DNA from: UBA5066 sp048500275
GTDB taxonomy: Bacteria; Acidobacteriota; Thermoanaerobaculia; UBA5066
Direction of reading: 5' to 3'
DNA: 64,000 nt
Assembly: GCA_048500275.1 (NCBI GenBank)
Contig: JASNYI010000001.1
Location: forward strand, 1,612,001-1,676,000
The notes beneath the pieces were generated by a model. It had not been told where the DNA came from and did not search any database. It saw only the letters and a program-made list of their open reading frames with translations. Position 1 is the first letter of the stretch. Every line of letters begins with the position of its first letter. This document shows, one piece after another, positions 41,013 to 48,319 of this stretch. The position numbers and the translations under genes were made by a program.

Positions 41013-41206
41013 GGGAGCGAGGGACCAAGTTAGCACGCCGCGACCGCGGCGGCGGCTCCGTCCGCATGGGGCGGCCCCCGGAGCGGCCCGCCCGCGGGAG
41101 CGGGGGGCGCCCCTCCCCGAATCCCGCCCCCGCTCCGACGACCCACCGGGCCAGCCCAGGGCCTCCCGGCGAAACCGGCCCCCTCGCCGCGGACGGGTTC
41201 CTTCCC

Positions 41207-41233
41207 TTGACGAAGATATTTGATCTAATATCT
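41207..41233 (+). promoter_or_regulatory. Promoter plus 20-bp operator palindrome at the GntR gene start
   Basis: TTGACG at 41207-41212 is a -35 candidate. A near-perfect 20-bp palindrome, AGATATTTGATCTAATATCT, spans 41214-41233, with only the pair 41221/41226 mismatched. It is an A+T island in GC-rich DNA and lies 5 nt before the ATG. A TATCTC -10 (41229-41234) would give a start point near the ATG. GntR/FCD regulators bind such palindromes, so autorepression is the simplest reading. Confidence 0.7.
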
Positions 41234-41238
41234 CTTTC

Positions 41239-41979
41239 ATGAGCGCCGCACGCCCCGACTCCGCCCACCGCCAGCTGCGCCAGCTCGTCGCCGAGCGGCT
41301 CCGCGCCGAGATCCTCGAGGGGCGTCTCCCGCCGGGCACCTGGATCCGCCAGGAACGGATCGCCAAGGAGATGGGCGTCAGCCAGATGCCGGTCCGCGAG
41401 GCGCTTCGCGAGCTGTCGGCCGAGGGCCTCGTCGAGCACGCGCCCTACCGCGGGGTCCGCGTGGCGGAGGTGCGGATCGACGACGTCGCCGACCTCTACG
41501 CCTGCCGGGCCCACGTCGAGGGGCTCGCCGCGCGCGCCGCGGCCGCCGCGATCACCGACGCCGAGCTCCGCGAGCTGCGGGCGATCGCCGAGAAGATGAA
41601 GAGGCGGCTCGCTCCCCGGCACCTCGCCGAGTACCGCGAGCTGAACCGCCGCTTCCACACGCTCGTTTTCATGGCGAGCCGGAGGCCCTTTCTGGTCCGG
41701 ACGCTCGAGCAGCTCTGGGGGGCGTTCCCGACGATGCTGCTGACCCGCTTCAACGAGACGGCGGCGGCCTCGCTGCCGGACCGCGACGCCGAGGACGTGG
41801 CCGAGCACGCCGCGATCCTCGACGCGCTGGAGCGCCGCGACGGCGCGGCCGCCGAGAGGGCCATCCGGCACCACATCGAGGAGGCCGCGCGCCACCTGGC
41901 GGCGGCCGTCCGCCACGAGCCCCCCCACGCCGAACCCGAGACCCTCCCGGCGCCCGCCCGCAAGGGCCGCCGGGCCTGA
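41239..41979 (+). CDS. GntR family transcriptional regulator (FadR subfamily, FCD domain)
   Basis: 246 residues. The N-terminal winged helix (about 10-75) shows LRAEILEGRLPPGTWIRQERIAKEMGVSQMPVREALRELSAEGLVEHAPYRGVRV, the GntR signature. The FCD ligand-binding domain (about 85-225) has metal-binding His/Asp/Arg-like residues in ADLYACRAHVEGLAARAA, FHTLVFMAS, EHAAILDALERRD and IRHHIEEAA. No Shine-Dalgarno precedes the ATG, and the palindrome sits within 5 nt of it. The TonB-dependent receptor starts 27 nt after its stop, so it probably regulates its own operon in response to a small acid or amino acid (inference). Confidence 0.93.
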   Translation: MSAARPDSAHRQLRQLVAERLRAEILEGRLPPGTWIRQERIAKEMGVSQMPVREALRELSAEGLVEHAPYRGVRVAEVRIDDVADLYACRAHVEGLAARAAAAAITDAELRELRAIAEKMKRRLAPRHLAEYRELNRRFHTLVFMASRRPFLVRTLEQLWGAFPTMLLTRFNETAAASLPDRDAEDVAEHAAILDALERRDGAAAERAIRHHIEEAARHLAAAVRHEPPHAEPETLPAPARKGRRA

Positions 41980-42006
41980 CGAGACCGAGAGGAACAAGGA
42001 GGAGCC

Positions 42007-44760
42007 ATGTCCCACGCCCGCACCGCCCTCGCCATCGGCCTGGCGGCGCTCCTGGTCCTTGCGGCGGCCCCGCTCGCCGCGCAGACCACGTCCGGAGCGC
42101 TCACCGGCACCGTCCTCGACAACACGGGAGCCCCTCTTCCCGGCGTGACGATCACCGTGACCTCGGCCGCCCTCGTCCGCGGCACGGTCACGGCCGTCAC
42201 GGATGCGTCCGGCGCCTTCCGCTTCCCCTCCCTCCCGCCGGGCGCCTACACCGTCGAGGCGAGCCTCCAGGGATTCCGGTCGGTGAAGAAGGAGGACTTC
42301 CGCCTCGGTCTCGGCCAGACCCTCTCCCTTCCGTTCCGGATGGAGCTTCCGACCGTCGCCGCCGAGGCCGTCGTGACGGCCGAGGCGCCCGTCGTCAGCG
42401 TCGTCTCGAACACCGTCTCGAACAACGTCACCGCGGACGTCATCCAGCGCCAGCCGGTCTCGCGCAGCCAGGCGGCGATCATCAACATCACCCCCGGCGT
42501 CAAGGACGGCCTCGCCTACGGCGGGACGCAGGAGGCCTCCAACTCCTACAACCTCGACGGCGTGAACGTCTCCGACCCGGCCGGGACGGGGCAGTGGATC
42601 TTCCCGAACGTCGACTGGCTGCAGGAGGTCCAGGTGTCCGGCCTCGGCGCCGACGCCGAGTACGGCGGCTTCACGGGAGCCGCGATCAACCTCGTCACGA
42701 AGTCCGGCGGGAACTCCTTCGCGGGAGACGTCGCCGCCTACTACAGTGACGGCGGCCTGAACTCCGAGAACACGTCGGACGCCGGCCTGACGCCGGAAGA
42801 GGTCGACTCGTACGTCGACGTCGCCGCCAATTTCGGCGGGGCGCTCAAGCAGGACCTCCTCTGGTACTTCGTCTCGGGCAACGAGGTGCGTGACGAGAGG
42901 CAGCGCCAGGGGGCCCAGAACACCGACGTGAGGAGCTACTCGCGCTACCTCGGGAAGTTCACGCTCCAGCTCGGCGAGTCGAACAAGCTCGTCGGCCTCC
43001 TCAGCTACGACGGGATCGAGCACGACCGGCGCGGCATCTCGCAGTACGTCTACGAGAGCGCCTCGACGCTGCAGGACTCCCCGAACTGGTCGTACAACCT
43101 CTCCTGGGAGTCGATGCTCTCCTCGATGAGCTTCCTCGAGGTGAAGGCGACCGGCTTCACCGGGGCCGACGACCGCATCCCGTACGGCGGGCCCGACACC
43201 CCCCGGCGCGAGGACGCCGACTCCGGGGTCGTCTGGCAGAACGCGAGCTACACGAACGCCGTCGACAACAGCCGCCTGTCGGTGAACGCGGCCTGGAGCC
43301 TCTTCGCCGACGGCCTCCTCGCGAAGAACGACACCCACCGCTTCAAGTTCGGCGTGAGCTACGAGTACTCCGAGGCCGACGAGGTCCGGACGCGCAACGG
43401 CGGCTTCAGCTACTACGACGACAGCTACTACTGCGACAGCTTCGAGGCCTACCTCGCGAACCCGGAGTGCGGCCTCTACTCGTCCGACCGGGGCGGCGAG
43501 ATCTTCATGCAGAGCGCGAACAAGGGCCTCAACGCGTTCGTCCAGGACTCCTGGCAGGTCTCCCGGCTCACGGTCAACGCCGGCCTGCGCTACACACGCT
43601 ACGAGGGGGGCTTCCGCAACGGGAACGAGAGCGTCTACGCCCCCGGCGACCTCTTCTCCCCCCGCATCGGCCTCGTCTGGGACGTCTTCGGCACCGCGAA
43701 GACCGCCCTCAAGGCGCACTGGGGCCGCTACTACGAGGGGCTCTTCAGCTACCTCTACGACCGCGAGGTGTCCGGCGAGGTCTTCACGCCGCTCACCTAC
43801 TGGGACTACAACTTCGACACCGGGGCGTTCGACATCCCCGCCGGCGCGAGCACCGCGATCGTCCCGGCGACGCTCGACCCCGACATTCAGCACCCCTACA
43901 TGGAGCAGCTCGTCCTCAGCGTCGAGCAGCAGATCGGGCGCGAGGTCCTCGTCGGGCTCGACTACACCCGGCGCGAGAACGCCGACATCATCGCGAACAC
44001 GAACGTCGTCGACGACTACGACGCCCTCGTCGCCCCCGCGGGCGTCTTCAAGGACGTGAACGGGAACCAGGTCGCAAAGGGCGACCTCCCCTTCTACGAC
44101 CTCCTCTCGCGCCCGAGCTACTCCCTGCTCAACCCGGCCCAGGCCTACCGCCAGTACGACGCCGTCTTCCTGCGCGCCGAGAAGCGCTACTCCAACGGCT
44201 GGAGCGCCCGCGCCTCCGTCGTCTGGTCGGAGAACAAGGGGAACACCTACGCCGCCGACGGCTACACGACCGAGTGGTCCGACCGGAACGGGCAGGTGAA
44301 CGCCGACGGCCTCCTCCCCAACCACTCCCAGTGGGAGGTCAAGCTCTCCGGCACCGTCGACCTGCCCTGGGGCTTCATGGCGGGCGCCTTCTACCAGTTC
44401 TACTCCGGCGAGTACTGGACCCCGTACGTCCAGGTCCGCGGCCTCTACCGGAACGACCGGGCCAACGTCTTCCTCAACGAGCGCGGCAGCGAGCAGCTCC
44501 CCGACCGGCACCTCGTCGACCTGAAGCTCTCCAAGCAGTTCCGGCTCGGGGACAAGCTCGCCCTCACCGTCTTCGCCGACTCCTTCAACCTCCTCAACTC
44601 GGGCACGGAGCTCGGGGTCGACAGCTTCCTCGGGACCTACCGCTACAACTACCGCAACCACCCCGCCGGCTCCACGTTCCAGGCGCGCTCGGCCTACCGC
44701 GGGGTCACCGCGATCGAGCGCCCCCGCGAGATCCGGCTCGGGGCCCGCTTCTCGTTCTAG
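42007..44760 (+). CDS. TonB-dependent outer membrane receptor (CarboxypepD_reg/Oar-like)
   Basis: 917 residues. A signal peptide (1-25, ending PLAAQ) is followed by a CarboxypepD_reg domain (about 30-110; GALTGTVLDNTGAPLPGVTITV). The plug comes next (SRSQAAIINITPGVKDG, then the plug segment NLDGVNVSDPAGTG and INLVTKSGGNSFAGDVAAYY), and then a 22-strand barrel ending in the aromatic LGARFSF. No classical TonB box was located. The preceding gene is the GntR regulator and the next genes degrade beta-Asp peptides, so beta-Asp-Arg dipeptides are the likely cargo (inference). ATG with GGAGGAG upstream. It is followed by a strong intrinsic terminator. Confidence 0.92.
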   Translation: MSHARTALAIGLAALLVLAAAPLAAQTTSGALTGTVLDNTGAPLPGVTITVTSAALVRGTVTAVTDASGAFRFPSLPPGAYTVEASLQGFRSVKKEDFRLGLGQTLSLPFRMELPTVAAEAVVTAEAPVVSVVSNTVSNNVTADVIQRQPVSRSQAAIINITPGVKDGLAYGGTQEASNSYNLDGVNVSDPAGTGQWIFPNVDWLQEVQVSGLGADAEYGGFTGAAINLVTKSGGNSFAGDVAAYYSDGGLNSENTSDAGLTPEEVDSYVDVAANFGGALKQDLLWYFVSGNEVRDERQRQGAQNTDVRSYSRYLGKFTLQLGESNKLVGLLSYDGIEHDRRGISQYVYESASTLQDSPNWSYNLSWESMLSSMSFLEVKATGFTGADDRIPYGGPDTPRREDADSGVVWQNASYTNAVDNSRLSVNAAWSLFADGLLAKNDTHRFKFGVSYEYSEADEVRTRNGGFSYYDDSYYCDSFEAYLANPECGLYSSDRGGEIFMQSANKGLNAFVQDSWQVSRLTVNAGLRYTRYEGGFRNGNESVYAPGDLFSPRIGLVWDVFGTAKTALKAHWGRYYEGLFSYLYDREVSGEVFTPLTYWDYNFDTGAFDIPAGASTAIVPATLDPDIQHPYMEQLVLSVEQQIGREVLVGLDYTRRENADIIANTNVVDDYDALVAPAGVFKDVNGNQVAKGDLPFYDLLSRPSYSLLNPAQAYRQYDAVFLRAEKRYSNGWSARASVVWSENKGNTYAADGYTTEWSDRNGQVNADGLLPNHSQWEVKLSGTVDLPWGFMAGAFYQFYSGEYWTPYVQVRGLYRNDRANVFLNERGSEQLPDRHLVDLKLSKQFRLGDKLALTVFADSFNLLNSGTELGVDSFLGTYRYNYRNHPAGSTFQARSAYRGVTAIERPREIRLGARFSF

Positions 44761-44774
44761 ACCTCCCTCCTCCG

Positions 44775-44814
44775 CCGCGGGCGGCCCGGCCGGGCCGCCC
44801 GCGGCCCCTTTTTT
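44775..44814 (+). terminator. Strong intrinsic terminator after the TonB receptor
   Basis: A perfect 30-bp palindrome (44775-44804) can form a 15-bp or slightly shorter hairpin, followed by CCCC and a run of six T (44809-44814). It separates the receptor from the isoaspartyl dipeptidase gene. I saw no promoter in the 70 nt that follow, so readthrough or an unrecognised promoter must drive iadA. Confidence 0.85.
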
Positions 44815-44886
44815 CCGCCCGGCGGGAGGCGCGGCGCGGTCCGCCCTCACTCCTCCGGGCGCGGCCTGCCGCGAGAGGGAGACGTG

Positions 44887-46053
44887 ATGCTCCTCATCCA
44901 GGACGTCGAGACCTTCACGCCGGACTCCGCCGGAAGGACGGACCTCCTCCTCGCGGGGACGCGGATCGAGAGGATCGCCCGTGCGATCGCGCTGCCCGGG
45001 GGCCTGGCCGACGTGATCTCCGGGGAGGGGCTCGTCGCCGTTCCCGGCCTCGTCGACGGGCACGTCCACCTCGCGGGCGGAGGCGGCGAGGGCGGCTACG
45101 CGACCCGCACGCCCGAGCTCGGGCTGGGCGACGCGATCCGCGGCGGCGTCACGACCGTCGTCGGCTGCCTCGGGACGGACGGCGTCACCCGGAGCCTCGA
45201 GGCGCTCCTCGCCAGGGCGCTCGGCCTCGAGGAGGAGGGACTCTCGACCTTCATCCTGACGGGCTCCTACGGCGTCCCGCTCGTGACGCTCACCGGAAGC
45301 GTCGAGAGGGACCTCCTCCTCGTCGAGAAGGTGGTCGGCGCCGGCGAGGTCGCCGTCTCCGACCACCGCTCCTCGCAGCCGACGTTCGAGGAGCTCGCCC
45401 GGATCGTGGCCGACGCCCGCCGCGGCGGCCTCCTCGCCGGCAAGAGGGGCGTCGTCAACTTCCACCTCGGCGACGGCCCCTCCGGTCTCGCGCCCCTCCG
45501 GCGGCTCGTCGACGAGACGGAAATCCCGATCCGCCAGCTCCTCCCGACCCACGTGAACCGCAACCCCTCCCTCTTCGAGGAGGCGATCGCCTGGACGCGG
45601 CGCGGCGGCCTCGTCGACCTGACGACCTCGGCCGTCCCCGCCGACTACGAGGCGGGCGTCGTCAAGGCGAGCGTCGGGCTCGCCCGGATGCTCGACGCGG
45701 GCGTCGACCCGTCGCTCGTGACCTTCACGTCCGACGGCCAGGGGAGCCTTCCCGACTACGACGGAGAGGGCCGCCTCCGGGGGCTCGGCGTCGGGCGCGT
45801 CTCGTCGCTCCTTCTCGAGGTGAGGGACGCGGTCCTCGCGGGCGGCGTCCCTCTCGAGCTCGCCCTCGCCGTCGCGACCCGCAACCCGGCCCGGGCCCTG
45901 GGCCTGAGCCGCAAGGGCGTCCTCGCCGAGGGGAACGACGCCGACGTCGTCCTCCTCCGCAGGGAGGACCTCTCCGTCCACACGGTCGTCGCCCGCGGCC
46001 GCGTCCTGATGCGCGAGGGCCGCCTCCTCGCGAAGGGGACCTTCGAAGCATGA
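44887..46053 (+). CDS. iadA: Isoaspartyl dipeptidase
   Basis: 388 residues from the ATG at 44887 (a GTG lies one codon earlier; GAGGGAG is upstream). Cytoplasmic zinc amidohydrolase cleaving beta-aspartyl dipeptides. Ligands: H59 and H61 in DGHVHLAGGGGEGG, H193 in VNFHLGDGPSG, H222 in LPTHVNRN, and D283 in TFTSDGQGS. The family's bridging carboxylated lysine (GVKCAISDHRS in E. coli, from memory) appears here as E154 (GAGEVAVSDHRS). ILTGSYGVP and the family's SLPDYDGEGRLRGLGVG are present. The stop overlaps the cyanophycinase ATG (ATGA), so translation is coupled. Confidence 0.94.
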   Translation: MLLIQDVETFTPDSAGRTDLLLAGTRIERIARAIALPGGLADVISGEGLVAVPGLVDGHVHLAGGGGEGGYATRTPELGLGDAIRGGVTTVVGCLGTDGVTRSLEALLARALGLEEEGLSTFILTGSYGVPLVTLTGSVERDLLLVEKVVGAGEVAVSDHRSSQPTFEELARIVADARRGGLLAGKRGVVNFHLGDGPSGLAPLRRLVDETEIPIRQLLPTHVNRNPSLFEEAIAWTRRGGLVDLTTSAVPADYEAGVVKASVGLARMLDAGVDPSLVTFTSDGQGSLPDYDGEGRLRGLGVGRVSSLLLEVRDAVLAGGVPLELALAVATRNPARALGLSRKGVLAEGNDADVVLLRREDLSVHTVVARGRVLMREGRLLAKGTFEA

Positions 46054-46946
46054 GACTCCGACCCGCGATCGCCGCCGGCCTCCTCTTCCTCGCCGCCGCG
46101 ACCCTGACGGCCACCCAGGACGCCCCGAAGGGGAACCTCGTCCTGATCGGCGGCGGGAAGCGCCCCGGGGCCGTCATGGCGAAGTTCATCGAGCTGGCCG
46201 GCGGCCCGGCGGCGCGAATCCTCGTCGTCCCGACCGCCTCCGAGCTGAAGGACACCGTCGCGGCCTACCGCAAGGAGCTCGCCGCCCTCGGCGCGACGAA
46301 CGTCGCGGGTCTCGACGTGGCGTCGCGGCTCGACGCCCAGCGGGCCTTCCTCGTCGAGGAGGTCGAGAAGGCGGGCGGGATCTTCTTCTCGGGGGGCGAC
46401 CAGCGAAGAATCGTGCAGGCCCTCCGCGACACGCCCGTCGGCCGGGCGATCGAGGCGGCGTACAGGCGCGGCGCCGCGATCGGCGGCACTTCCGCCGGGA
46501 CGGCGTGCATGAGCCCCCTGATGCTGACCGGCGAGGGGAACTTCGAGGTCATCTCGTCGAAGAACGTGGAGCTCTGGCCCGGCCTCGGCCTCTTTCCCGG
46601 TGCGATCCTCGACCAGCACTTCGTGGCGCGTCAGCGGCAGAACCGGCTCCTGTCGGCCGTCCTGGAACGCCCGCAGTACCTCGGCATCGGGGTCGACGAG
46701 GCGACCGCCGTCTGGCTGAAGCCGGACGGCACGTTCGAGGTCCTCGGCGACAGCTCCGTCGTCGTCTACGACGCTTCCGCCGCGACGGTCACCCGCGCCC
46801 CCGGCGACGGCTCCGTCCTCCTCGGCGTCCGCGGCCTCACGACCCACGTCCTCCTCCGGGGAGACGTCTTCGACCTCGCGACGCGCCGCGTCGCGACACC
46901 GGCCGCGCCGCCGTCTACCGTCCCGCCGGCCCCCGCGGAGCGCTGA
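46050..46946 (+). CDS. Exported cyanophycinase (peptidase S51)
   Basis: 298 residues. A signal peptide (1-22, MRLRPAIAAGLLFLAAATLTA) marks it as an extracytoplasmic (CphE-like) form rather than cytosolic CphB. S51 features: FFSGGDQRR (113-120), nucleophile S148 in GGTSAGTACM, and H190 in DQHFVARQRQNRL, all typical of cyanophycinase, which releases beta-Asp-Arg dipeptides from the arginine-aspartate polymer. GIGVDEATAVW follows. A Pro/Ala tail closes the protein. Translationally coupled to iadA, which would split the dipeptides. It could act on other isoaspartyl-rich peptides, but the partner genes favour cyanophycin. Confidence 0.92.
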   Translation: MRLRPAIAAGLLFLAAATLTATQDAPKGNLVLIGGGKRPGAVMAKFIELAGGPAARILVVPTASELKDTVAAYRKELAALGATNVAGLDVASRLDAQRAFLVEEVEKAGGIFFSGGDQRRIVQALRDTPVGRAIEAAYRRGAAIGGTSAGTACMSPLMLTGEGNFEVISSKNVELWPGLGLFPGAILDQHFVARQRQNRLLSAVLERPQYLGIGVDEATAVWLKPDGTFEVLGDSSVVVYDASAATVTRAPGDGSVLLGVRGLTTHVLLRGDVFDLATRRVATPAAPPSTVPPAPAER

Positions 46947-46989
46947 AGGGCGGCCTTCGCCCCTCCTCCGGTACGATCCCCCACGCCTT

Positions 46990-47016
46990 CGCCCTCCCTT
47001 CCCGAAAGGGGGGGCG
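46990..47016 (+). terminator. 11-bp hairpin between cyanophycinase and rocD
   Basis: CGCCCTCCCTT (46990-47000) pairs with AAGGGGGGGCG (47006-47016), with one G-U pair and a 5-nt loop. No T tract follows, so it may be an RNA-stability or attenuation element rather than a full terminator. A smaller GGGCG/CGCCC hairpin sits at 46948-46962. Confidence 0.4.
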
Positions 47017-47069
47017 ACCTCCACGACGACGACCCGGGCCCGCCGACGGCCCGGCAGAGGGAGACGACG

Positions 47070-48281
47070 ATGGTCGAGACCGCCACGAGATCCGAAGCCC
47101 TCATCGAGCTCGAGAACCGCTACGGCGCCCACAACTACCACCCCCTCGACGTCGTCTGCACGAAGGGGGAGGGGGTCTGGCTGACCGACGTGGACGGGAA
47201 GAGGTACATGGACTTCCTCGCCGCCTACTCGGCCGTGAACCAGGGGCACAACCACCCGCGGATCGCCGAGGCGATGATCCGGCAGGCTCGCACGCTCGCC
47301 CTGACGAGCCGCGCCTTCCGCAACGACCAGTTCCCGCCGCTCCTCGAGAAGCTCTGCAGGCTCACCGGCTTCGACAAGGCGCTCCTGATGAACAGCGGCG
47401 CCGAGGCCGTCGAGACCGCCCTCAAGGCGATGCGCAAGTGGGGCTACGACGTGAAGGGGATCCCGTACGGGGAGGCCGAGATCATCGTCGCCGAGGGGAA
47501 CTTCCACGGCCGGACGACGACGATCGTCGGCTTCTCGACCGACCCCGACTCTACGAGCCGCTTCGGCCCGTTCACGCCCGGCTTCCGGATCGTCCCCTAC
47601 GGCGACCTGGCCTCCGTCGAGAACGCGATCACGCCCGCGACCGCGGCGATCTTCGTCGAGCCGATCCAGGGCGAGGGGGGCGTCGTCATCCCGCCCGACG
47701 GCTACCTCAGGGGCCTCCGCGAGATCGCCGACCGCCACCGCTGTCTCCTGATCCTCGACGAGATCCAGTCGGGCCTCGGCCGCACCGGGAAGCTCTTCGC
47801 CTTCGAGCACGAGGGGATCCGCCCCGACGGCGTCACGATCGGCAAGGCCCTCTCGGGCGGCTTCTACCCCGTCAGCGCGTTCCTCTCGTCGAACGCCGTG
47901 ATGGACGTCTTCACCCCCGGCATCCACGGCTCCACCTACGGCGGCAACCCCCTCGCCTGCGCCGTCGCCTCCGAGGCCCTCGACGTCCTCGTCGACGAGA
48001 AGCTCGTCGAGCGGGCCGCCGAGCTGGGCGCCCACCTCGAGATGCGCCTCCGGACGATGAAGACCGACAAGGTCGAGGAGGTCCGCGTCCGCGGCCTCTG
48101 GGCCGGCGTGCAGCTGAAGGTGTCCGCGGGGCCCGCCCGCCCCTACTGCTACCAGCTGAAGGACCGCGGGATGCTCTGCAAGGACACCCACGTCCAGACG
48201 ATCCGCCTCGCGCCCCCGCTCGTCATCACGCGCGTGGAGATCGACTGGGCCGTCGACCAGCTCGACGCCGTCCTCGGCTGA
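47070..48281 (+). CDS. rocD: Ornithine aminotransferase
   Basis: 403 residues. PLP enzyme of the class III aminotransferase group, converting ornithine and 2-oxoglutarate to glutamate semialdehyde and glutamate. The N-terminal EALIELENRYGAHNYHPLDVVCTKGEGVWLTD is characteristic of RocD. Others are LMNSGAEAVETALKAMRKWGY, EGNFHGRTTTIVGFSTDP, IFVEPIQGEGGVV, LILDEIQSGLGRTGK, the PLP lysine in GVTIGKALSGG, and GSTYGGNPLAC. ATG with GAGGGAG upstream. It lies after the cyanophycinase gene, matching arginine-to-ornithine-to-glutamate catabolism. An arginase gene is not in this stretch. Confidence 0.94.
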   Translation: MVETATRSEALIELENRYGAHNYHPLDVVCTKGEGVWLTDVDGKRYMDFLAAYSAVNQGHNHPRIAEAMIRQARTLALTSRAFRNDQFPPLLEKLCRLTGFDKALLMNSGAEAVETALKAMRKWGYDVKGIPYGEAEIIVAEGNFHGRTTTIVGFSTDPDSTSRFGPFTPGFRIVPYGDLASVENAITPATAAIFVEPIQGEGGVVIPPDGYLRGLREIADRHRCLLILDEIQSGLGRTGKLFAFEHEGIRPDGVTIGKALSGGFYPVSAFLSSNAVMDVFTPGIHGSTYGGNPLACAVASEALDVLVDEKLVERAAELGAHLEMRLRTMKTDKVEEVRVRGLWAGVQLKVSAGPARPYCYQLKDRGMLCKDTHVQTIRLAPPLVITRVEIDWAVDQLDAVLG

Positions 48282-48319
48282 CCCGCGAAGGAGCCCGGGC
48301 CCCGGTAAACTGAGGGGCT

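Noticed and set aside
38038..45981. Very long open frame (about 2650 codons) on the minus strand opposite the GntR-TonB-IadA genes
   Set aside because: Its first part is Arg/Glu/Val/Asp-rich shadow sequence antisense to clear genes with known motifs. Only the terminal 472 codons are a real gene (aldehyde dehydrogenase). High GC removes stop codons and creates such frames throughout the window.
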